Assembly: GCF_003265225.1 (NCBI RefSeq)
Contig: NZ_CP022013.1
Span: 62,001 to 126,000 of the forward strand
Length of the DNA stretch: 64,000 nucleotides
Origin: Mergibacter septicus
Lineage (GTDB): Bacteria > Pseudomonadota > Gammaproteobacteria > Enterobacterales > Pasteurellaceae
Reading direction: 5' to 3'
How positions within the stretch are numbered: position 1 is the first letter of the stretch; the number at the start of each line of letters is the position of its first letter. Below, one piece after another: positions 25,796 through 35,500 of the stretch. The notes under the pieces were generated by a model. The model had not been told where the DNA came from and did not search any database. It saw nothing but the letters and a program-made list of their open reading frames with translations. A program made the position numbers and the translations under genes.

Positions 25796-26565
25796 TGACA
25801 CAGATGAATACAATGACGGTTGAAGTGTTACGTTATAATCCAGAAGTAGATGCTGAACCGTATTTAAAATCTTATCAAGTACCTTACGATAATCAAACAT
25901 CTCTCTTAGATGCTTTAGGTTATATTAAGGATAAACTTGAACCTGAATTATCTTACCGCTGGTCTTGCCGTATGGCGATTTGTGGTTCTTGTGGAATGAT
26001 GGTAAATAATAAGCCTAAATTGGCGTGTAAGACTTTTCTGCGAGATTATAGTGGCCATATGCGGATTGAACCATTAGCCAATTTCCCGATTGAGCGAGAT
26101 TTGGTGGTAGATTTAAGCCATTTTATTGAAAGTTTAGAGTCTATTAAACCTTATATTATTGGTAATACTGCACCTGAGTTGCAAAATATACCACAATCTT
26201 CTTCTGAGTTAGCGAAATCTCGGACTCGTCAAACACCAGCGCAATTAGAGAAATATCGTACATTTTCAATGTGTATTAATTGTGGCTTATGTTATGCCGC
26301 TTGCCCACAATTTGGTTTAAACCCAGAATTTGTTGGGCCGGGGGCTTTAACTTTGGCACACCGATATAACTTGGATAATCGTGATCATGGTAAAGCAGAA
26401 CGTATGAAAATCATCAATGGTAAAAATGGAGTATGGAGTTGTACCTTTGTTGGTTATTGTTCTGAAGTTTGCCCAAAACATGTTGATCCTGCCGCTGCAA
26501 TACAACAAGGTAAAGTCGAAAGTACGAAAGACTATGTCATTGCAATGTTGAAACCACAACAATAA
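25795..26565 (+). CDS. frdB: Fumarate reductase iron-sulfur subunit
   Basis: 256 aa. It carries electrons from the membrane quinol site to FrdA through three clusters: [2Fe-2S] ligands in [13 protein letters not shown] (about 57-69) and KLACKTF, and [4Fe-4S]/[3Fe-4S] ligands in [12 protein letters not shown] (about 159-170) and [18 protein letters not shown] 25795 gives the same N-terminal length as E. coli FrdB. Confidence 0.98.
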   Translation: MTQMNTMTVEVLRYNPEVDAEPYLKSYQVPYDNQTSLLDALGYIKDKLEPELSYRWSCRMAICGSCGMMVNNKPKLACKTFLRDYSGHMRIEPLANFPIERDLVVDLSHFIESLESIKPYIIGNTAPELQNIPQSSSELAKSRTRQTPAQLEKYRTFSMCINCGLCYAACPQFGLNPEFVGPGALTLAHRYNLDNRDHGKAERMKIINGKNGVWSCTFVGYCSEVCPKHVDPAAAIQQGKVESTKDYVIAMLKPQQ

Positions 26566-26576
26566 GGAGAGGAATA

Positions 26577-26993
26577 ATGAGCGTAGTCAATCATTCAAGC
26601 AGTAGTAAACGCAAAAAATATGTGCGTGAAGTAAAAGCTTCTTGGTGGAAGAAACTCGATTTTTATAAGGCTTATATGCTAAGAGAAGCGACTGCTATAC
26701 CAACAGTTTGGTTCTGTATTGTTTTGCTTTTTGGTGTGATTAATTTAAATACCAATGGATTAGAGGGAATAGTTACCTTTATTAGTTTTTTACGTAATCC
26801 AATTGTTATTATTTTAAATATTATTACGTTAGGTATGGTGTGCTATAACACCTATACTTGGTTTAATTTAACACCAAAAGCATTAAATATTATTTATAAC
26901 AATGAGCGTTTGCCACAATCCTATATCAGAGTGGTAATGTGGGTGATTACAGTTGCAGTAACGCTTTTAACCCTAGTTCTAATTTATTTATAA
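26577..26993 (+). CDS. frdC: Fumarate reductase membrane subunit C
   Basis: 138 aa with three membrane helices. The N-terminal [29 protein letters not shown] is the family hallmark and contains the menaquinone-pocket Glu (REA). It anchors FrdAB with FrdD. ATG 26577 has GGAGAGG upstream. Confidence 0.96.
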   Translation: MSVVNHSSSSKRKKYVREVKASWWKKLDFYKAYMLREATAIPTVWFCIVLLFGVINLNTNGLEGIVTFISFLRNPIVIILNIITLGMVCYNTYTWFNLTPKALNIIYNNERLPQSYIRVVMWVITVAVTLLTLVLIYL

Positions 26994-27003
26994 GGAGAAT
27001 GTG

Positions 27004-27351
27004 ATGAAAGCAACACCAAAACGTTCTAACGAACCCGTTGTTTGGTTACTGTTCGGTGCAGGTGGAACAATTAGTGCAATTACATTCCCCGTATTAGTAC
27101 TGATTGTGGGATTTTTACTGCCATTTAATCTGATTGAACCAAGTAGTATTTATAAAATCGCTATTTTTTTACAAACTTGGATAGGTAAGTTATTGTTACT
27201 AACACTACTCATTTTTCCAATTTGGTGTGGTTTGCATCGTATCCATCATGGTTTACATGATATTAAGGTGCATTTACCAATGAGTGGTTTTATTTTTTAT
27301 GGTCTAGCAAGCCTTTATACTGTTTTAACATTCTTTGCAGTTCTAATTTAG
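27004..27351 (+). CDS. frdD: Fumarate reductase membrane subunit D
   Basis: 115 aa with three helices. [17 protein letters not shown] at the start and the later [11 protein letters not shown] are typical. ATG 27004 is preferred over GTG 27001 because AAGGAG at 26992-26997 is then 6 nt away. It completes the frdABCD operon. Confidence 0.96.
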   Translation: MKATPKRSNEPVVWLLFGAGGTISAITFPVLVLIVGFLLPFNLIEPSSIYKIAIFLQTWIGKLLLLTLLIFPIWCGLHRIHHGLHDIKVHLPMSGFIFYGLASLYTVLTFFAVLI

Positions 27352-27370
27352 AACGACTCTTTGTTATTGT

Positions 27371-27396
27371 AAAACCCATCGTTATCGATGGGTTTT
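27371..27396 (+). terminator. Terminator of frdABCD
   Basis: AAAACCCATCG (27371-27381) and CGATGGGTTTT (27386-27396) with a TTAT loop and T tail. Confidence 0.95.
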
Positions 27397-27736
27397 TTAT
27401 CAAGTTTGAGTATAAGTTTAAAAAAAATTAACAAAATGTTACATATTTTTAAAAAAGAAAAAACTTTTCATTACCTATTAATTTTATAAAGTAAAATAAA
27501 TTTTATTACTTAGTTAGGATTAAAATTGTTAATCAAGCTAATTACAATTAGCATAAAAAAATTACCAGAATATTCGTTAGTTGTTTTTTTATACAGTTAA
27601 TCAGTAAAACTGTGAGCTTTATCTCTTTTTATCAACTGTATTATATCGTTAAAAATAGATTTTCTTTAAAATCATTCCTAGTTCACTCTATTTGAAAAAA
27701 TTTAAAATTATTAAACTTAAAAACTAAGGAGAAAGC
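27397..27736. promoter_or_regulatory. Upstream region of manXYZ
   Basis: 340 nt of AT-rich sequence without a gene. ACAGTT (27593-27598) and AACTGT (27608-27613) form an inverted repeat, and AACTGTAT recurs at 27634-27641, so three related half-sites lie 100-145 nt before manX. They may be an operator for a sugar regulator; the regulator is not identifiable. Confidence 0.4.
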
Positions 27737-28723
27737 ATGAGTATTGCTATTATCATAGCGACCCATGGTGTTGCGGCAGAGCAACTTCTCAGAACAACTG
27801 AGATGTTAATTGGGGAACAAGAAAATGTTGCATTTATTGATTTTGTTCCCGGTGAAAATGCCGAAACTATTATGGAGAAATATCAAGCAAAACTTGCTGG
27901 TGAGTTATCTCACTGCACGCAAGTATTGTTTATGGTGGACACTTGGGGCGGAAGTCCGTTTAATGCGGCGAACCGTGTTGCTGACGGTAAAGACAATATG
28001 GAAATTGTAACCGGTGTTAATATCCCAATGTTGGTAGAAACCTTTATGGCTCGTGATGACAATCCTTCGTTAGAAGAATTGGCTGAAGTTGCATTAGAGA
28101 CTGGGCGTGGTGGTGTACGTGCTTTGAAGCTAGAACAAAAACCACAAGCTCAAGCAGAAGCAAAAACGGTTGAACCAGCGGTTGTTAAAGAAGTTCCTTC
28201 CCAACCAACAACAGCGACAGCCGGGCAACATATGGCTATTGGGTTAGCTCGAATTGATGATCGGCTTATTCATGGACAAGTTGCAACTCGTTGGACGAAA
28301 GAAACCAAAGTAAATCGTATCATTGTTGTTAGCGATGAAGTGGTTAAGGATAGTGTACGTAGTACAATGCTAAAACAAGCTGCACCTCCGGGAGTTACAG
28401 CTCACGTTGTTGGAGTAGAGAAAATGGTTCGGGTTTATAATAATCCTGAATATAACGATGACCGTGTGATGTTACTCTTTACGAATCCGACAGATGCATT
28501 AAAGCTTGTTGAAGCTGGCTTGAATATTACATCGGTGAATATCGGTGGTATGGCATATCGTGACGGTAAAAAACAGATTACAAGTGCGGTATCGGTTGAT
28601 CAAACTGATATTGATGCATTTAAGAAACTCGCAGAGTTAAATGTTGAGTTAGATGTGCGTAAAGTATCGAATGATCGTAAAGCAGATATGATCGATCTGT
28701 TGAAGAAAAATAATTTATTTTAG
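27737..28723 (+). CDS. manX: PTS mannose-specific EIIAB component
   Basis: 328 aa cytoplasmic fusion. EIIA (1-130) has the phospho-His in ATHGVAAEQL (His10). An Ala/Pro/Gln-rich linker (about 133-160) follows. EIIB (160-328) has its phospho-His in RIDDRLIHGQV. It relays phosphate from HPr to mannose, glucose, glucosamine or related sugars entering through ManYZ. It has an AAGGAGA ribosome site. Confidence 0.96.
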   Translation: MSIAIIIATHGVAAEQLLRTTEMLIGEQENVAFIDFVPGENAETIMEKYQAKLAGELSHCTQVLFMVDTWGGSPFNAANRVADGKDNMEIVTGVNIPMLVETFMARDDNPSLEELAEVALETGRGGVRALKLEQKPQAQAEAKTVEPAVVKEVPSQPTTATAGQHMAIGLARIDDRLIHGQVATRWTKETKVNRIIVVSDEVVKDSVRSTMLKQAAPPGVTAHVVGVEKMVRVYNNPEYNDDRVMLLFTNPTDALKLVEAGLNITSVNIGGMAYRDGKKQITSAVSVDQTDIDAFKKLAELNVELDVRKVSNDRKADMIDLLKKNNLF

Positions 28724-28751
28724 TTAGTTTACAATGTAAGGAAAACAAAAT

Positions 28752-29552
28752 ATGGAACTTACAAGCTTTCAGCTAGTGCTGATTTTTATTGTTGCCTGTA
28801 TTTCAGGTATGGGATCTATTCTTGATGAATGGCAAACTCACCGCCCATTAATTGCTTGTACCTTAATTGGTTTAGTTTTAGGTGATCTAAAAACTGGCAT
28901 TATGGTTGGTGGTACGTTAGAAATTTTAGCCTTAGGTTGGATGAACATTGGAGCGGCTTTAGCACCAGATTCAGCGTTAGCGTCTATCATTTCAACTATC
29001 TTGGTGATTGTCAGCAAACAAGAAATTAGTACAGCGATTGCATTAGCTATTCCATTAGCTGCTGCAGGACAGGTTTTAACTTATATCGTGCGTACCATTA
29101 CTGTTGGTTTTCAACATGCGGCAGATAAAGCGGTTAGAACGGGTAATCTAAGTTATTTATCTTGGGTTCATGTTTTAGCATTGTTCCTTCAAGCAATGCG
29201 AATTGCAATTCCTGCGATTATCGTTGCATTAACAGCAGGTACTGAAGGGGTTCAAGAAATGTTAAATTCAATCCCAGCAGTGGTAACTAATGGTTTGAAA
29301 ATTGCCGGTGGTATGATCGTAGTAGTCGGTTATGCGATGGTTATCAATATGATGCGTGCGGGTTATTTAATGCCATTTTTCTATGCGGGTTTTGTTGTTG
29401 CTGCCTTTACAAACTTCAACTTAGTGGCTCTTGGTGTATTAGGTGCTGTTATGGCGGTGCTTTATATTCAATTACACCCTAAATACAACCAATCAAAACA
29501 AGTAGTTCAGGTCGTTCAAGGTAACGATGATTTGGATAACAGATTAGACTAA
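28752..29552 (+). CDS. manY: PTS mannose-specific EIIC component
   Basis: 266 aa polytopic membrane protein with the EIIC-Man signature GDLKTGIMVGGTLEILALGW near residue 45. It forms the sugar channel with ManZ. It starts 28 nt after manX behind an AAGGAAA site. The E. coli homologue is also exploited by lambda DNA and some bacteriocins. Confidence 0.96.
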   Translation: MELTSFQLVLIFIVACISGMGSILDEWQTHRPLIACTLIGLVLGDLKTGIMVGGTLEILALGWMNIGAALAPDSALASIISTILVIVSKQEISTAIALAIPLAAAGQVLTYIVRTITVGFQHAADKAVRTGNLSYLSWVHVLALFLQAMRIAIPAIIVALTAGTEGVQEMLNSIPAVVTNGLKIAGGMIVVVGYAMVINMMRAGYLMPFFYAGFVVAAFTNFNLVALGVLGAVMAVLYIQLHPKYNQSKQVVQVVQGNDDLDNRLD

Positions 29553-29566
29553 GTAAGGATTTGAAA

Positions 29567-30397
29567 ATGACAGAGAGAAAAGTAACAAAATCAGATTTGA
29601 ATAGTGTTGTTCTCCGTTCAAATTTATTTCAAGGTTCTTGGAACTTCGAACGTATGCAGGCTTTAGGTTTTGCCTTCTCAATGGTGCCAGTAATTAAACG
29701 TTTATATCCAGATCCAAACTCACAAGAGCGTAAAGATGCGATTAAACGTCATTTAGAATTTTTTAACACCCAGCCTTTCGTTGCTGCACCTGTTTTAGGT
29801 GTTACTATCGCTTTAGAAGAAGAAAGAGCAAATGGAAAAGAAATTGATGATTCTGCAATTAATGGGATTAAAGTCGGTTTAATGGGACCATTAGCTGGTG
29901 TTGGTGATCCAATTTTCTGGGGAACAGCACGTCCAGTGTTTGCAGGTTTAGGGGCGAGTTTAGCACTTAATGGTAGTATTTTAGGGCCTATTTTATTCTT
30001 CGTTCTCTTTAATCTAGTACGCTTATTAACTCGTTACTATGGTGTACATTATGGGTATAGAAAAGGTCTTGATGTCGTTGGTGATATGGGCGGTGGTTTA
30101 TTACAAAAACTAACTGAAGGGGCTTCAATTCTAGGTCTATTTATTATGGGGGCATTAGTTAATAAATGGACAACCGTGAATATTCCGATTGTTATCTCTA
30201 AAACCACCAACCAAGTTGGTGATGTTACTGTAACGACAGTACAGAATGTTTTAGATAGTTTAATGCCGGGATTAGTACCATTACTGCTAACCTTTGGTTG
30301 TATGTGGTTATTACGCAATCGTGTAAACCCATTATTAATTATCCTTGGTTTCTTCGTTATTGGTATTTTTGGTGCTTGGACGAAAATTCTAGCATAA
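29567..30397 (+). CDS. manZ: PTS mannose-specific EIID component
   Basis: 276 aa from ATG 29567, chosen over TTG 29561 because AAGGAT lies 6 nt upstream. It has the family start LRSNLFQGSWNFERMQALGF, the GVGDPIFWGTARPV motif and a C-terminal membrane segment. It is the partner of ManY in the transporter. Confidence 0.96.
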   Translation: MTERKVTKSDLNSVVLRSNLFQGSWNFERMQALGFAFSMVPVIKRLYPDPNSQERKDAIKRHLEFFNTQPFVAAPVLGVTIALEEERANGKEIDDSAINGIKVGLMGPLAGVGDPIFWGTARPVFAGLGASLALNGSILGPILFFVLFNLVRLLTRYYGVHYGYRKGLDVVGDMGGGLLQKLTEGASILGLFIMGALVNKWTTVNIPIVISKTTNQVGDVTVTTVQNVLDSLMPGLVPLLLTFGCMWLLRNRVNPLLIILGFFVIGIFGAWTKILA

Positions 30398-30695
30398 AAA
30401 TAAAATCATTTATTTTGAAGAGAATTATATTAAGACTTAAACAGCAACAATATTGTTGCTGTTTTTTTATTTTTTAAAAGATAAATGTTACCTAAAATAA
30501 TAGTATTAATTGAATGGAATATATAAATATGGAGAGATAATTTTTATTTTCATCATTGATGAAGTTTTATTAGGATAAACAATATTTTTAGCTTATCTGA
30601 TATGTAGATCATTATTTTATTTCTAGTGATTATTATTGTATAAATAGAGATAACATTATAGAATAATAGCTAAGTTGTTGTTTTATGAGGTGGTT
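30398..30695. other. Intergenic region manZ/nuclease
   Basis: 298 nt with the manXYZ terminator at its left end and otherwise AT-rich sequence (over 75 percent) that should hold the nuclease promoter. No other element is recognised. Confidence 0.5.
30439..30464 (+). terminator. Terminator of manXYZ
   Basis: A perfect 26-nt palindrome with arms AAACAGCAACAA and TTGTTGCTGTTT, followed by T residues. Confidence 0.93.
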
Positions 30696-31724
30696 ATGTA
30701 TCAAAAAATCCTGATTGTAGTAGGATTATTAGTAGGTGTTTTAGGTGGTGTTGAATATTTTAAACCAAACATACCTGATGAATATAGAAAAAGTTATCAA
30801 AATTTTTTAAAAAAATTACCTCAAGAAGTTACCACTTATTCCCAAGATTTATTAGCACGTTATTTTCCTGATTATTTTCATCAACAGACGCAATCCAATC
30901 GAAAAAAAGAAACGCATCGACTTGATGTAACAACTTTTAAACCGAAAGGGCACAATTTAGCGTATTGTAAAAATAATATTTACCAACAACAACCATTAAT
31001 CAATTCAGCTTTCGAGCAAGGACGAGCGGGAAAAAATGAAATTACCACATTATGTTATTATGGTTATGCTTTACAGTATAAAGATGAATTTAAAATTCCA
31101 TTATGGACGGCAGAAAAATTAACTAGACAACGTATTGAACAGGGTAAAAATGGTAATCGTCCTCCTCATTTTTATTCTGATCCAAATTTAGAAAAAAAAT
31201 TTAACAGCGTGATCACCCATGAAGATTATACTGGTAGCGGTTATGATCGTGGGCATGTTGCACCTAGCCGTGATATGCCATTAGCTGATCGATTAGAATC
31301 TTTTTATATGTCAAATATTGTGCCACAAACAGCACAAAATAATCGGTTTATTTGGGCGAATATCGAACAAATTTCACGTTGTATGGCAACTAAATATAAT
31401 ACTGATGTCTATGTAGTAAATGTACCAGTAATTGATGTTGAGAAGGCTAAAAGAACTAAGAAATTAAAAATATTACAAACTAAAACAGGTAAACAAATCG
31501 TTATTCCTGATTATATGGCAAAAGCTATTTATATTCCGAAAAGAAATGAAATTGGGGTTTATTTAACCCAAAATAATACTTCTAAGACAAAGTATAAATT
31601 AGTTAGTATCAATCAATTAAAAAAACTTGCTTATATTGATGTTTTTCCAACTTTACCTTCATCATTAAAAAATAAAATAAGTAAATTGCCTAACCCTAAT
31701 AACGTTGATACCTTTTGTGGATAA
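30696..31724 (+). CDS. DNA/RNA non-specific endonuclease (NUC family), membrane-anchored or exported
   Basis: 342 aa from ATG 30696 (GAGG upstream). An N-terminal hydrophobic helix (about 5-20, ILIVVGLLVGVLGGV) is a signal or anchor, putting the enzyme in the periplasm. A variable helical region follows, then the beta-beta-alpha-metal nuclease domain (about 105-320). It has LWTAEKLT, the catalytic DRGH in YDRGHVAPSRDM, and the metal/active-site region MSNIVPQTAQNNRFIWANIE, with Asn and Glu in the Serratia nuclease positions. Three or four Cys may form disulfides. It probably degrades extracellular or incoming nucleic acid. It overlaps nothing and precedes an unknown gene by 14 nt. Confidence 0.88.
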   Translation: MYQKILIVVGLLVGVLGGVEYFKPNIPDEYRKSYQNFLKKLPQEVTTYSQDLLARYFPDYFHQQTQSNRKKETHRLDVTTFKPKGHNLAYCKNNIYQQQPLINSAFEQGRAGKNEITTLCYYGYALQYKDEFKIPLWTAEKLTRQRIEQGKNGNRPPHFYSDPNLEKKFNSVITHEDYTGSGYDRGHVAPSRDMPLADRLESFYMSNIVPQTAQNNRFIWANIEQISRCMATKYNTDVYVVNVPVIDVEKAKRTKKLKILQTKTGKQIVIPDYMAKAIYIPKRNEIGVYLTQNNTSKTKYKLVSINQLKKLAYIDVFPTLPSSLKNKISKLPNPNNVDTFCG

Positions 31725-31738
31725 AGAAGGAAAAGAAG

Positions 31739-32257
31739 ATGGAATATTTAAATATTTTAGAGAAAGTAGAAATAAAAAATATTCAATCCATTATTAATGA
31801 AACAATTTTATTATTAGAACAATTTCAGCCTTTTAGTTTACAAGAGTTACAGATTCCTGTAATTGAAGGGGATAATGGTAAAATTAATGTTATTTATGTT
31901 GATAATGCAACAGATCATTTAACTTTATCTTATTATCCTATTTCATCTGATCTTAACCAAGATCTACGTTTAGATTTTGCAATGAAATTAAGTTCTTATT
32001 CTTTAGTAAAAGAAATAAAACAAGAATTAGAGATGATAGGTGATAAATTATTACATTCTAATCAATCTATTTGGGCGAATAGTTTAAAGCTTTATATTAA
32101 TAATAAAAATATTTTTCCATTATATCATTTAATTAAAAATATCTATCAACAGCTTTATAAAGTAAAAAAATCACAGCAATTTTTACCAGAAGATACACTT
32201 ACACATTCAATAGTAACAAGTAAAAAAGTAGATTTTTCAGATTTTTGTATCAAGTAA
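31739..32257 (+). CDS. Unknown protein paired with the nuclease
   Basis: 172 aa from ATG 31739, selected over an earlier in-frame ATG at 31715 because an AAGAAGG site lies just upstream and the earlier start overlaps the nuclease gene. It is soluble, acidic in the N-terminal half (EVEIKNIQSIINETILLLEQ) and mixed alpha/beta, without signal peptide or membrane helix. I recognise no family. The 14-nt gap makes it an operon partner of the nuclease. A cytoplasmic inhibitor that protects the producer before nuclease export is an attractive but unproven role. Confidence 0.65.
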   Translation: MEYLNILEKVEIKNIQSIINETILLLEQFQPFSLQELQIPVIEGDNGKINVIYVDNATDHLTLSYYPISSDLNQDLRLDFAMKLSSYSLVKEIKQELEMIGDKLLHSNQSIWANSLKLYINNKNIFPLYHLIKNIYQQLYKVKKSQQFLPEDTLTHSIVTSKKVDFSDFCIK

Positions 32258-32372
32258 TTATCTCTTTATTTTGAAGTTTCAATTAGTGTGTAATTAATAT
32301 AATTACTGTTTAAGTTGAAAAATTATTGTTAGAATAAAATCATTTTATTGTCTTACTTTGGAAATAAAAATT

Positions 32373-32918
32373 ATGAATGTTTATATTTTATTCCTCATTA
32401 TTTTATTTTTCTTCGGCTATGCTTTTTACGATCAATTTTTGATGGAAAAATTAAAGGGGAAAACCTGTTTAAAAGTACGACTTTATCAGCGAAATAAACT
32501 TGAAGGAACGGTACTTATTGCATTACTTGGAGTGGCGCTATATCAATCTTATCCTGATGAATTGACGCCTTTTTATCTATTTTTATTAGCTAGTTTTGGA
32601 GTATTAGTTATTTATCAATTCTTTATTCGCTGCCCTGTTCTTATTTTAAAACCCAAAGGATTTTTCTTTGCCAATTTATATGTTAGTTATGATCGAATTA
32701 ATACCATTAATATTAGTGAAAATGGTTTTTTGCAATTTGTATTAAAAAATGGACGGGCATTACCAATTTATATTCAAGCGGTTGATGATATTGTTAAAGT
32801 ATTAAACTTTTTTGTGGAAATTGGTCGAATTAATCCTAATCAAATGGAAAAAATAGCAGAAAAAATTATTAAAGAAAATAAATTAAGACAAAAACAGAAA
32901 GATACATCAGATAATTAA
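32373..32918 (+). CDS. yobD: UPF0266 (DUF986) membrane protein YobD
   Basis: 181 aa from ATG 32373 (TTG 32358 rejected). It has three membrane helices, the early motif FYDQFLMEK, and the family-specific KPKGFFFANLYVSYDRI at about 101-117. E. coli yobD lies directly downstream of manXYZ, so this is the same conserved neighbourhood with two genes inserted. The function is unknown. Confidence 0.88.
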   Translation: MNVYILFLIILFFFGYAFYDQFLMEKLKGKTCLKVRLYQRNKLEGTVLIALLGVALYQSYPDELTPFYLFLLASFGVLVIYQFFIRCPVLILKPKGFFFANLYVSYDRINTINISENGFLQFVLKNGRALPIYIQAVDDIVKVLNFFVEIGRINPNQMEKIAEKIIKENKLRQKQKDTSDN

Positions 32919-32935
32919 TTATAGGAATTTAGATA

Positions 32936-34144
32936 ATGATCTACCAGTTAGAAGGAAAAGCTCAAAATTATATTTGGGGTGGAAAAGAATATATTCCACA
33001 TTTATTTCAATTTAAAGCAGAACAGCCTTATTATGCTGAATGGTGGCTAGGAACGCATCCCTTAGCACCTTCACAATTATTATTAGAAAATCAAGAAAGG
33101 TTATTATTAAGTGATTATATTGCTCAAAATCCAATCGTATTAGGGGAAAAAAGTCGCCAACTTTTTGCAGATGAATTACCTTATTTATTAAAAATTTTAG
33201 ATGTCGCTCAACCTCTTTCGATTCAATTACATCCGACTAAAGAGCAAGCAGAACAAGGGTATTTAGTTGAAAATCAACAAGGTATTTTATTAACAGATGC
33301 TAAGCGTACTTATAAGGATCGTAATCATAAACCTGAAATGATGATTGCATTGTCTGATTTTTGGTTATTGCATGGTTTTAAATCTAAAACAGATATTGTT
33401 AAAACTTTATCATTACACCCTTCATTAAAAGTATTAGCTGAAAAACTATTGCAAACAGATATCCATTCTTTTTATGCTGAGATAATGCAGGCTAGTCAAT
33501 CTCAATTAGCCGAATGGTTATTACCTATTTTTGATCAATATCAGATTGCTTATCAGGACGGAAAATTAAATTTGGATAATCCCGATTATTGGGTTTTATA
33601 TACGCAAGAAGCAATGAATATTAGTCGAGAGAGATTAGATCCAGGGCTATTGTGTTTTTATTTGTTTAATTTAGTCCATTTAAAAAAAGGTGAAGGTATT
33701 TTTCAAGCTGCTGGTATTCCACATGCTTATTTAAGAGGACAAAATATTGAATTAATGGCTTGTTCTGATAATGTTATTCGTGGTGGGTTAACTCCGAAAT
33801 ATGTTGATATTCCACAATTATTATCTATTATTGATTGCCAAGAAATAACACCTAGTATTATTTCTCCAGCCTCTAATGAAAATGGAATATTTACTTATCA
33901 AACTCCAACTAAAGATTTTGCATTAAGTAATTTAAATTATCAGCAAAATATTAAGTTAGATTTTACTTCTTCTAGTGCAACTATTTTATTAGTTATGGAA
34001 GGGGAAATTGAAATAATTGCTGAGGAACAAAAGTTAGTTTTATCTCAAGGAAAAAGTATATTTATGGATGCAAAAACAGCTTGTCAAATAATAGCAAAAC
34101 AAAATGGCTATGCAGTTTTAGCTCATTTACCAGATTTTAATTAA
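32936..34144 (+). CDS. manA: Mannose-6-phosphate isomerase, class I
   Basis: 402 aa cupin enzyme. It converts mannose-6-phosphate from ManXYZ into fructose-6-phosphate, so transport and entry to glycolysis are linked here. Zinc ligands: QLHPTKEQAE (about 98-107), the Glu in NHKPEMMIAL and the His in GIPHAYLRG, the last in the cupin barrel. It starts 17 nt after yobD. Confidence 0.95.
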   Translation: MIYQLEGKAQNYIWGGKEYIPHLFQFKAEQPYYAEWWLGTHPLAPSQLLLENQERLLLSDYIAQNPIVLGEKSRQLFADELPYLLKILDVAQPLSIQLHPTKEQAEQGYLVENQQGILLTDAKRTYKDRNHKPEMMIALSDFWLLHGFKSKTDIVKTLSLHPSLKVLAEKLLQTDIHSFYAEIMQASQSQLAEWLLPIFDQYQIAYQDGKLNLDNPDYWVLYTQEAMNISRERLDPGLLCFYLFNLVHLKKGEGIFQAAGIPHAYLRGQNIELMACSDNVIRGGLTPKYVDIPQLLSIIDCQEITPSIISPASNENGIFTYQTPTKDFALSNLNYQQNIKLDFTSSSATILLVMEGEIEIIAEEQKLVLSQGKSIFMDAKTACQIIAKQNGYAVLAHLPDFN

Positions 34145-34161
34145 AGATCAAAGATAAAAAG

Positions 34162-34187
34162 AGGGAGTATTTTTTACTCCCTTTTTT
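34162..34187. terminator. Terminator between manA and thrC
   Basis: AGGGAGTA (34162-34169) and TACTCCCT (34175-34182) flanked by A and T runs, between convergent genes. Confidence 0.88.
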
Positions 34188-34190
34188 ATA

Positions 34191-35474
34191 TTATTTATTT
34201 AGTAGATAATTTTTTAATTGTGAAAAATCATTTGGTAACACCTCTGATAAGAGAGGTAATTTTTCGTGTTTTGCTAAAGTTTCAGGCAGAGGTAATTTTA
34301 AATCTAAGATTCTTTCTACACTATCTTTAAATTTTGCTGGGTGAGCGGTACAAAGAAAAATACCTGTTTCATTAGCTTGTAAATTTTGTTGGAGTACTCG
34401 ATAAGCAACGGCACCGTGTGGTTCACATAAATAGCCTTGCTGGTACATTTGTTTTAACGTTTCTTCTGTTTCTGGATCTGTTACTGCAGCGGAATGTAAT
34501 TGTTCTAATTGCCAATTATTACGTTTAAACAATTCTTCTACTCGAGGCCAATTATTTGGTCGGCTAACATCCATTGCATTAGATAAGGTCGCAATAGTCT
34601 CTTTTGGTTGCCAGTTACCAGAGCGTAAATAACGAGGTATTGTATCGTTGGCATTGGTGGAGGCGATAAACCGTTTGATTGGCAATCCTAATGATTTAGC
34701 GATTAAGCCAGCAGTTAAATTGCCAAAATTACCACTTGGTACTGAGATCACCAAATCTTGTTGTTGATTTTCAGGAAGTTGTGCAACAGCTTCAAAGTAA
34801 TAACAAATTTGTGCTAGAAGACGGCTAATATTGATGGAATTGGCTGAGTTTAATCCTATTGCTTGGCGAAGTTCACTATCATCAAATGCTTGTTTTACCA
34901 GTGCTTGACAAGCATCAAAATCACTTTGAATAGCAATGGTACGGATATTCCCTCCAAGAGTACAGAAAAGTTTTTCTTGTAATGGGCTGATTTTACCTTG
35001 CGGATATAAAATGACGACTTCAATATTTTCTAAGCCGTAGAAAGCGTGGGCAACTGCCGCACCAGTATCGCCCGAGGTGGCGGTGAGTATCGTAATTTTA
35101 CCTTCGCCTCTGACATTTGCTAATGCTTGTGCCATAAAACGACCACCAAAGTCTTTAAATGCGAGTGTTGGTCCGTGGAATAGCTCAAGTGCATAGATAT
35201 TCTCAGTTACAGCAGTTAATGGAGCAGGAAAGGTAAAGGCTTGTTGTACCATTGTCTGCATTGTTGCCGAAGGAATTTCATCACCAATAATAGCAGAAAG
35301 AATAGTTTGACTGCGTTCGACTAGCGGCATAGCCAATAATTGTTGAATTTGTTTACTTGAAAATTTTGGTAGTATTTCAGGAAAAAAAAGCCCTTGATCT
35401 TTGCCTAAGCCTTGGCGTACAGCTTGTGCAAAATTAACTTGTTCTTCTGGGTGTTTGATGTTGTATAAGTTCAT
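34191..35474 (-). CDS. thrC: Threonine synthase
   Basis: 427 aa. It converts O-phosphohomoserine to threonine. The PLP lysine is in GPTLAFKDFGG (about residue 107), and the phosphate-binding loop SGNFGN lies near 240. It is the last gene of thrABC, 26 nt after thrB. Confidence 0.97.
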   Translation of the reverse strand: MNLYNIKHPEEQVNFAQAVRQGLGKDQGLFFPEILPKFSSKQIQQLLAMPLVERSQTILSAIIGDEIPSATMQTMVQQAFTFPAPLTAVTENIYALELFHGPTLAFKDFGGRFMAQALANVRGEGKITILTATSGDTGAAVAHAFYGLENIEVVILYPQGKISPLQEKLFCTLGGNIRTIAIQSDFDACQALVKQAFDDSELRQAIGLNSANSINISRLLAQICYYFEAVAQLPENQQQDLVISVPSGNFGNLTAGLIAKSLGLPIKRFIASTNANDTIPRYLRSGNWQPKETIATLSNAMDVSRPNNWPRVEELFKRNNWQLEQLHSAAVTDPETEETLKQMYQQGYLCEPHGAVAYRVLQQNLQANETGIFLCTAHPAKFKDSVERILDLKLPLPETLAKHEKLPLLSEVLPNDFSQLKNYLLNK

Positions 35475-35500
35475 ATTTGTATATCCTAGTGCTTATTATA

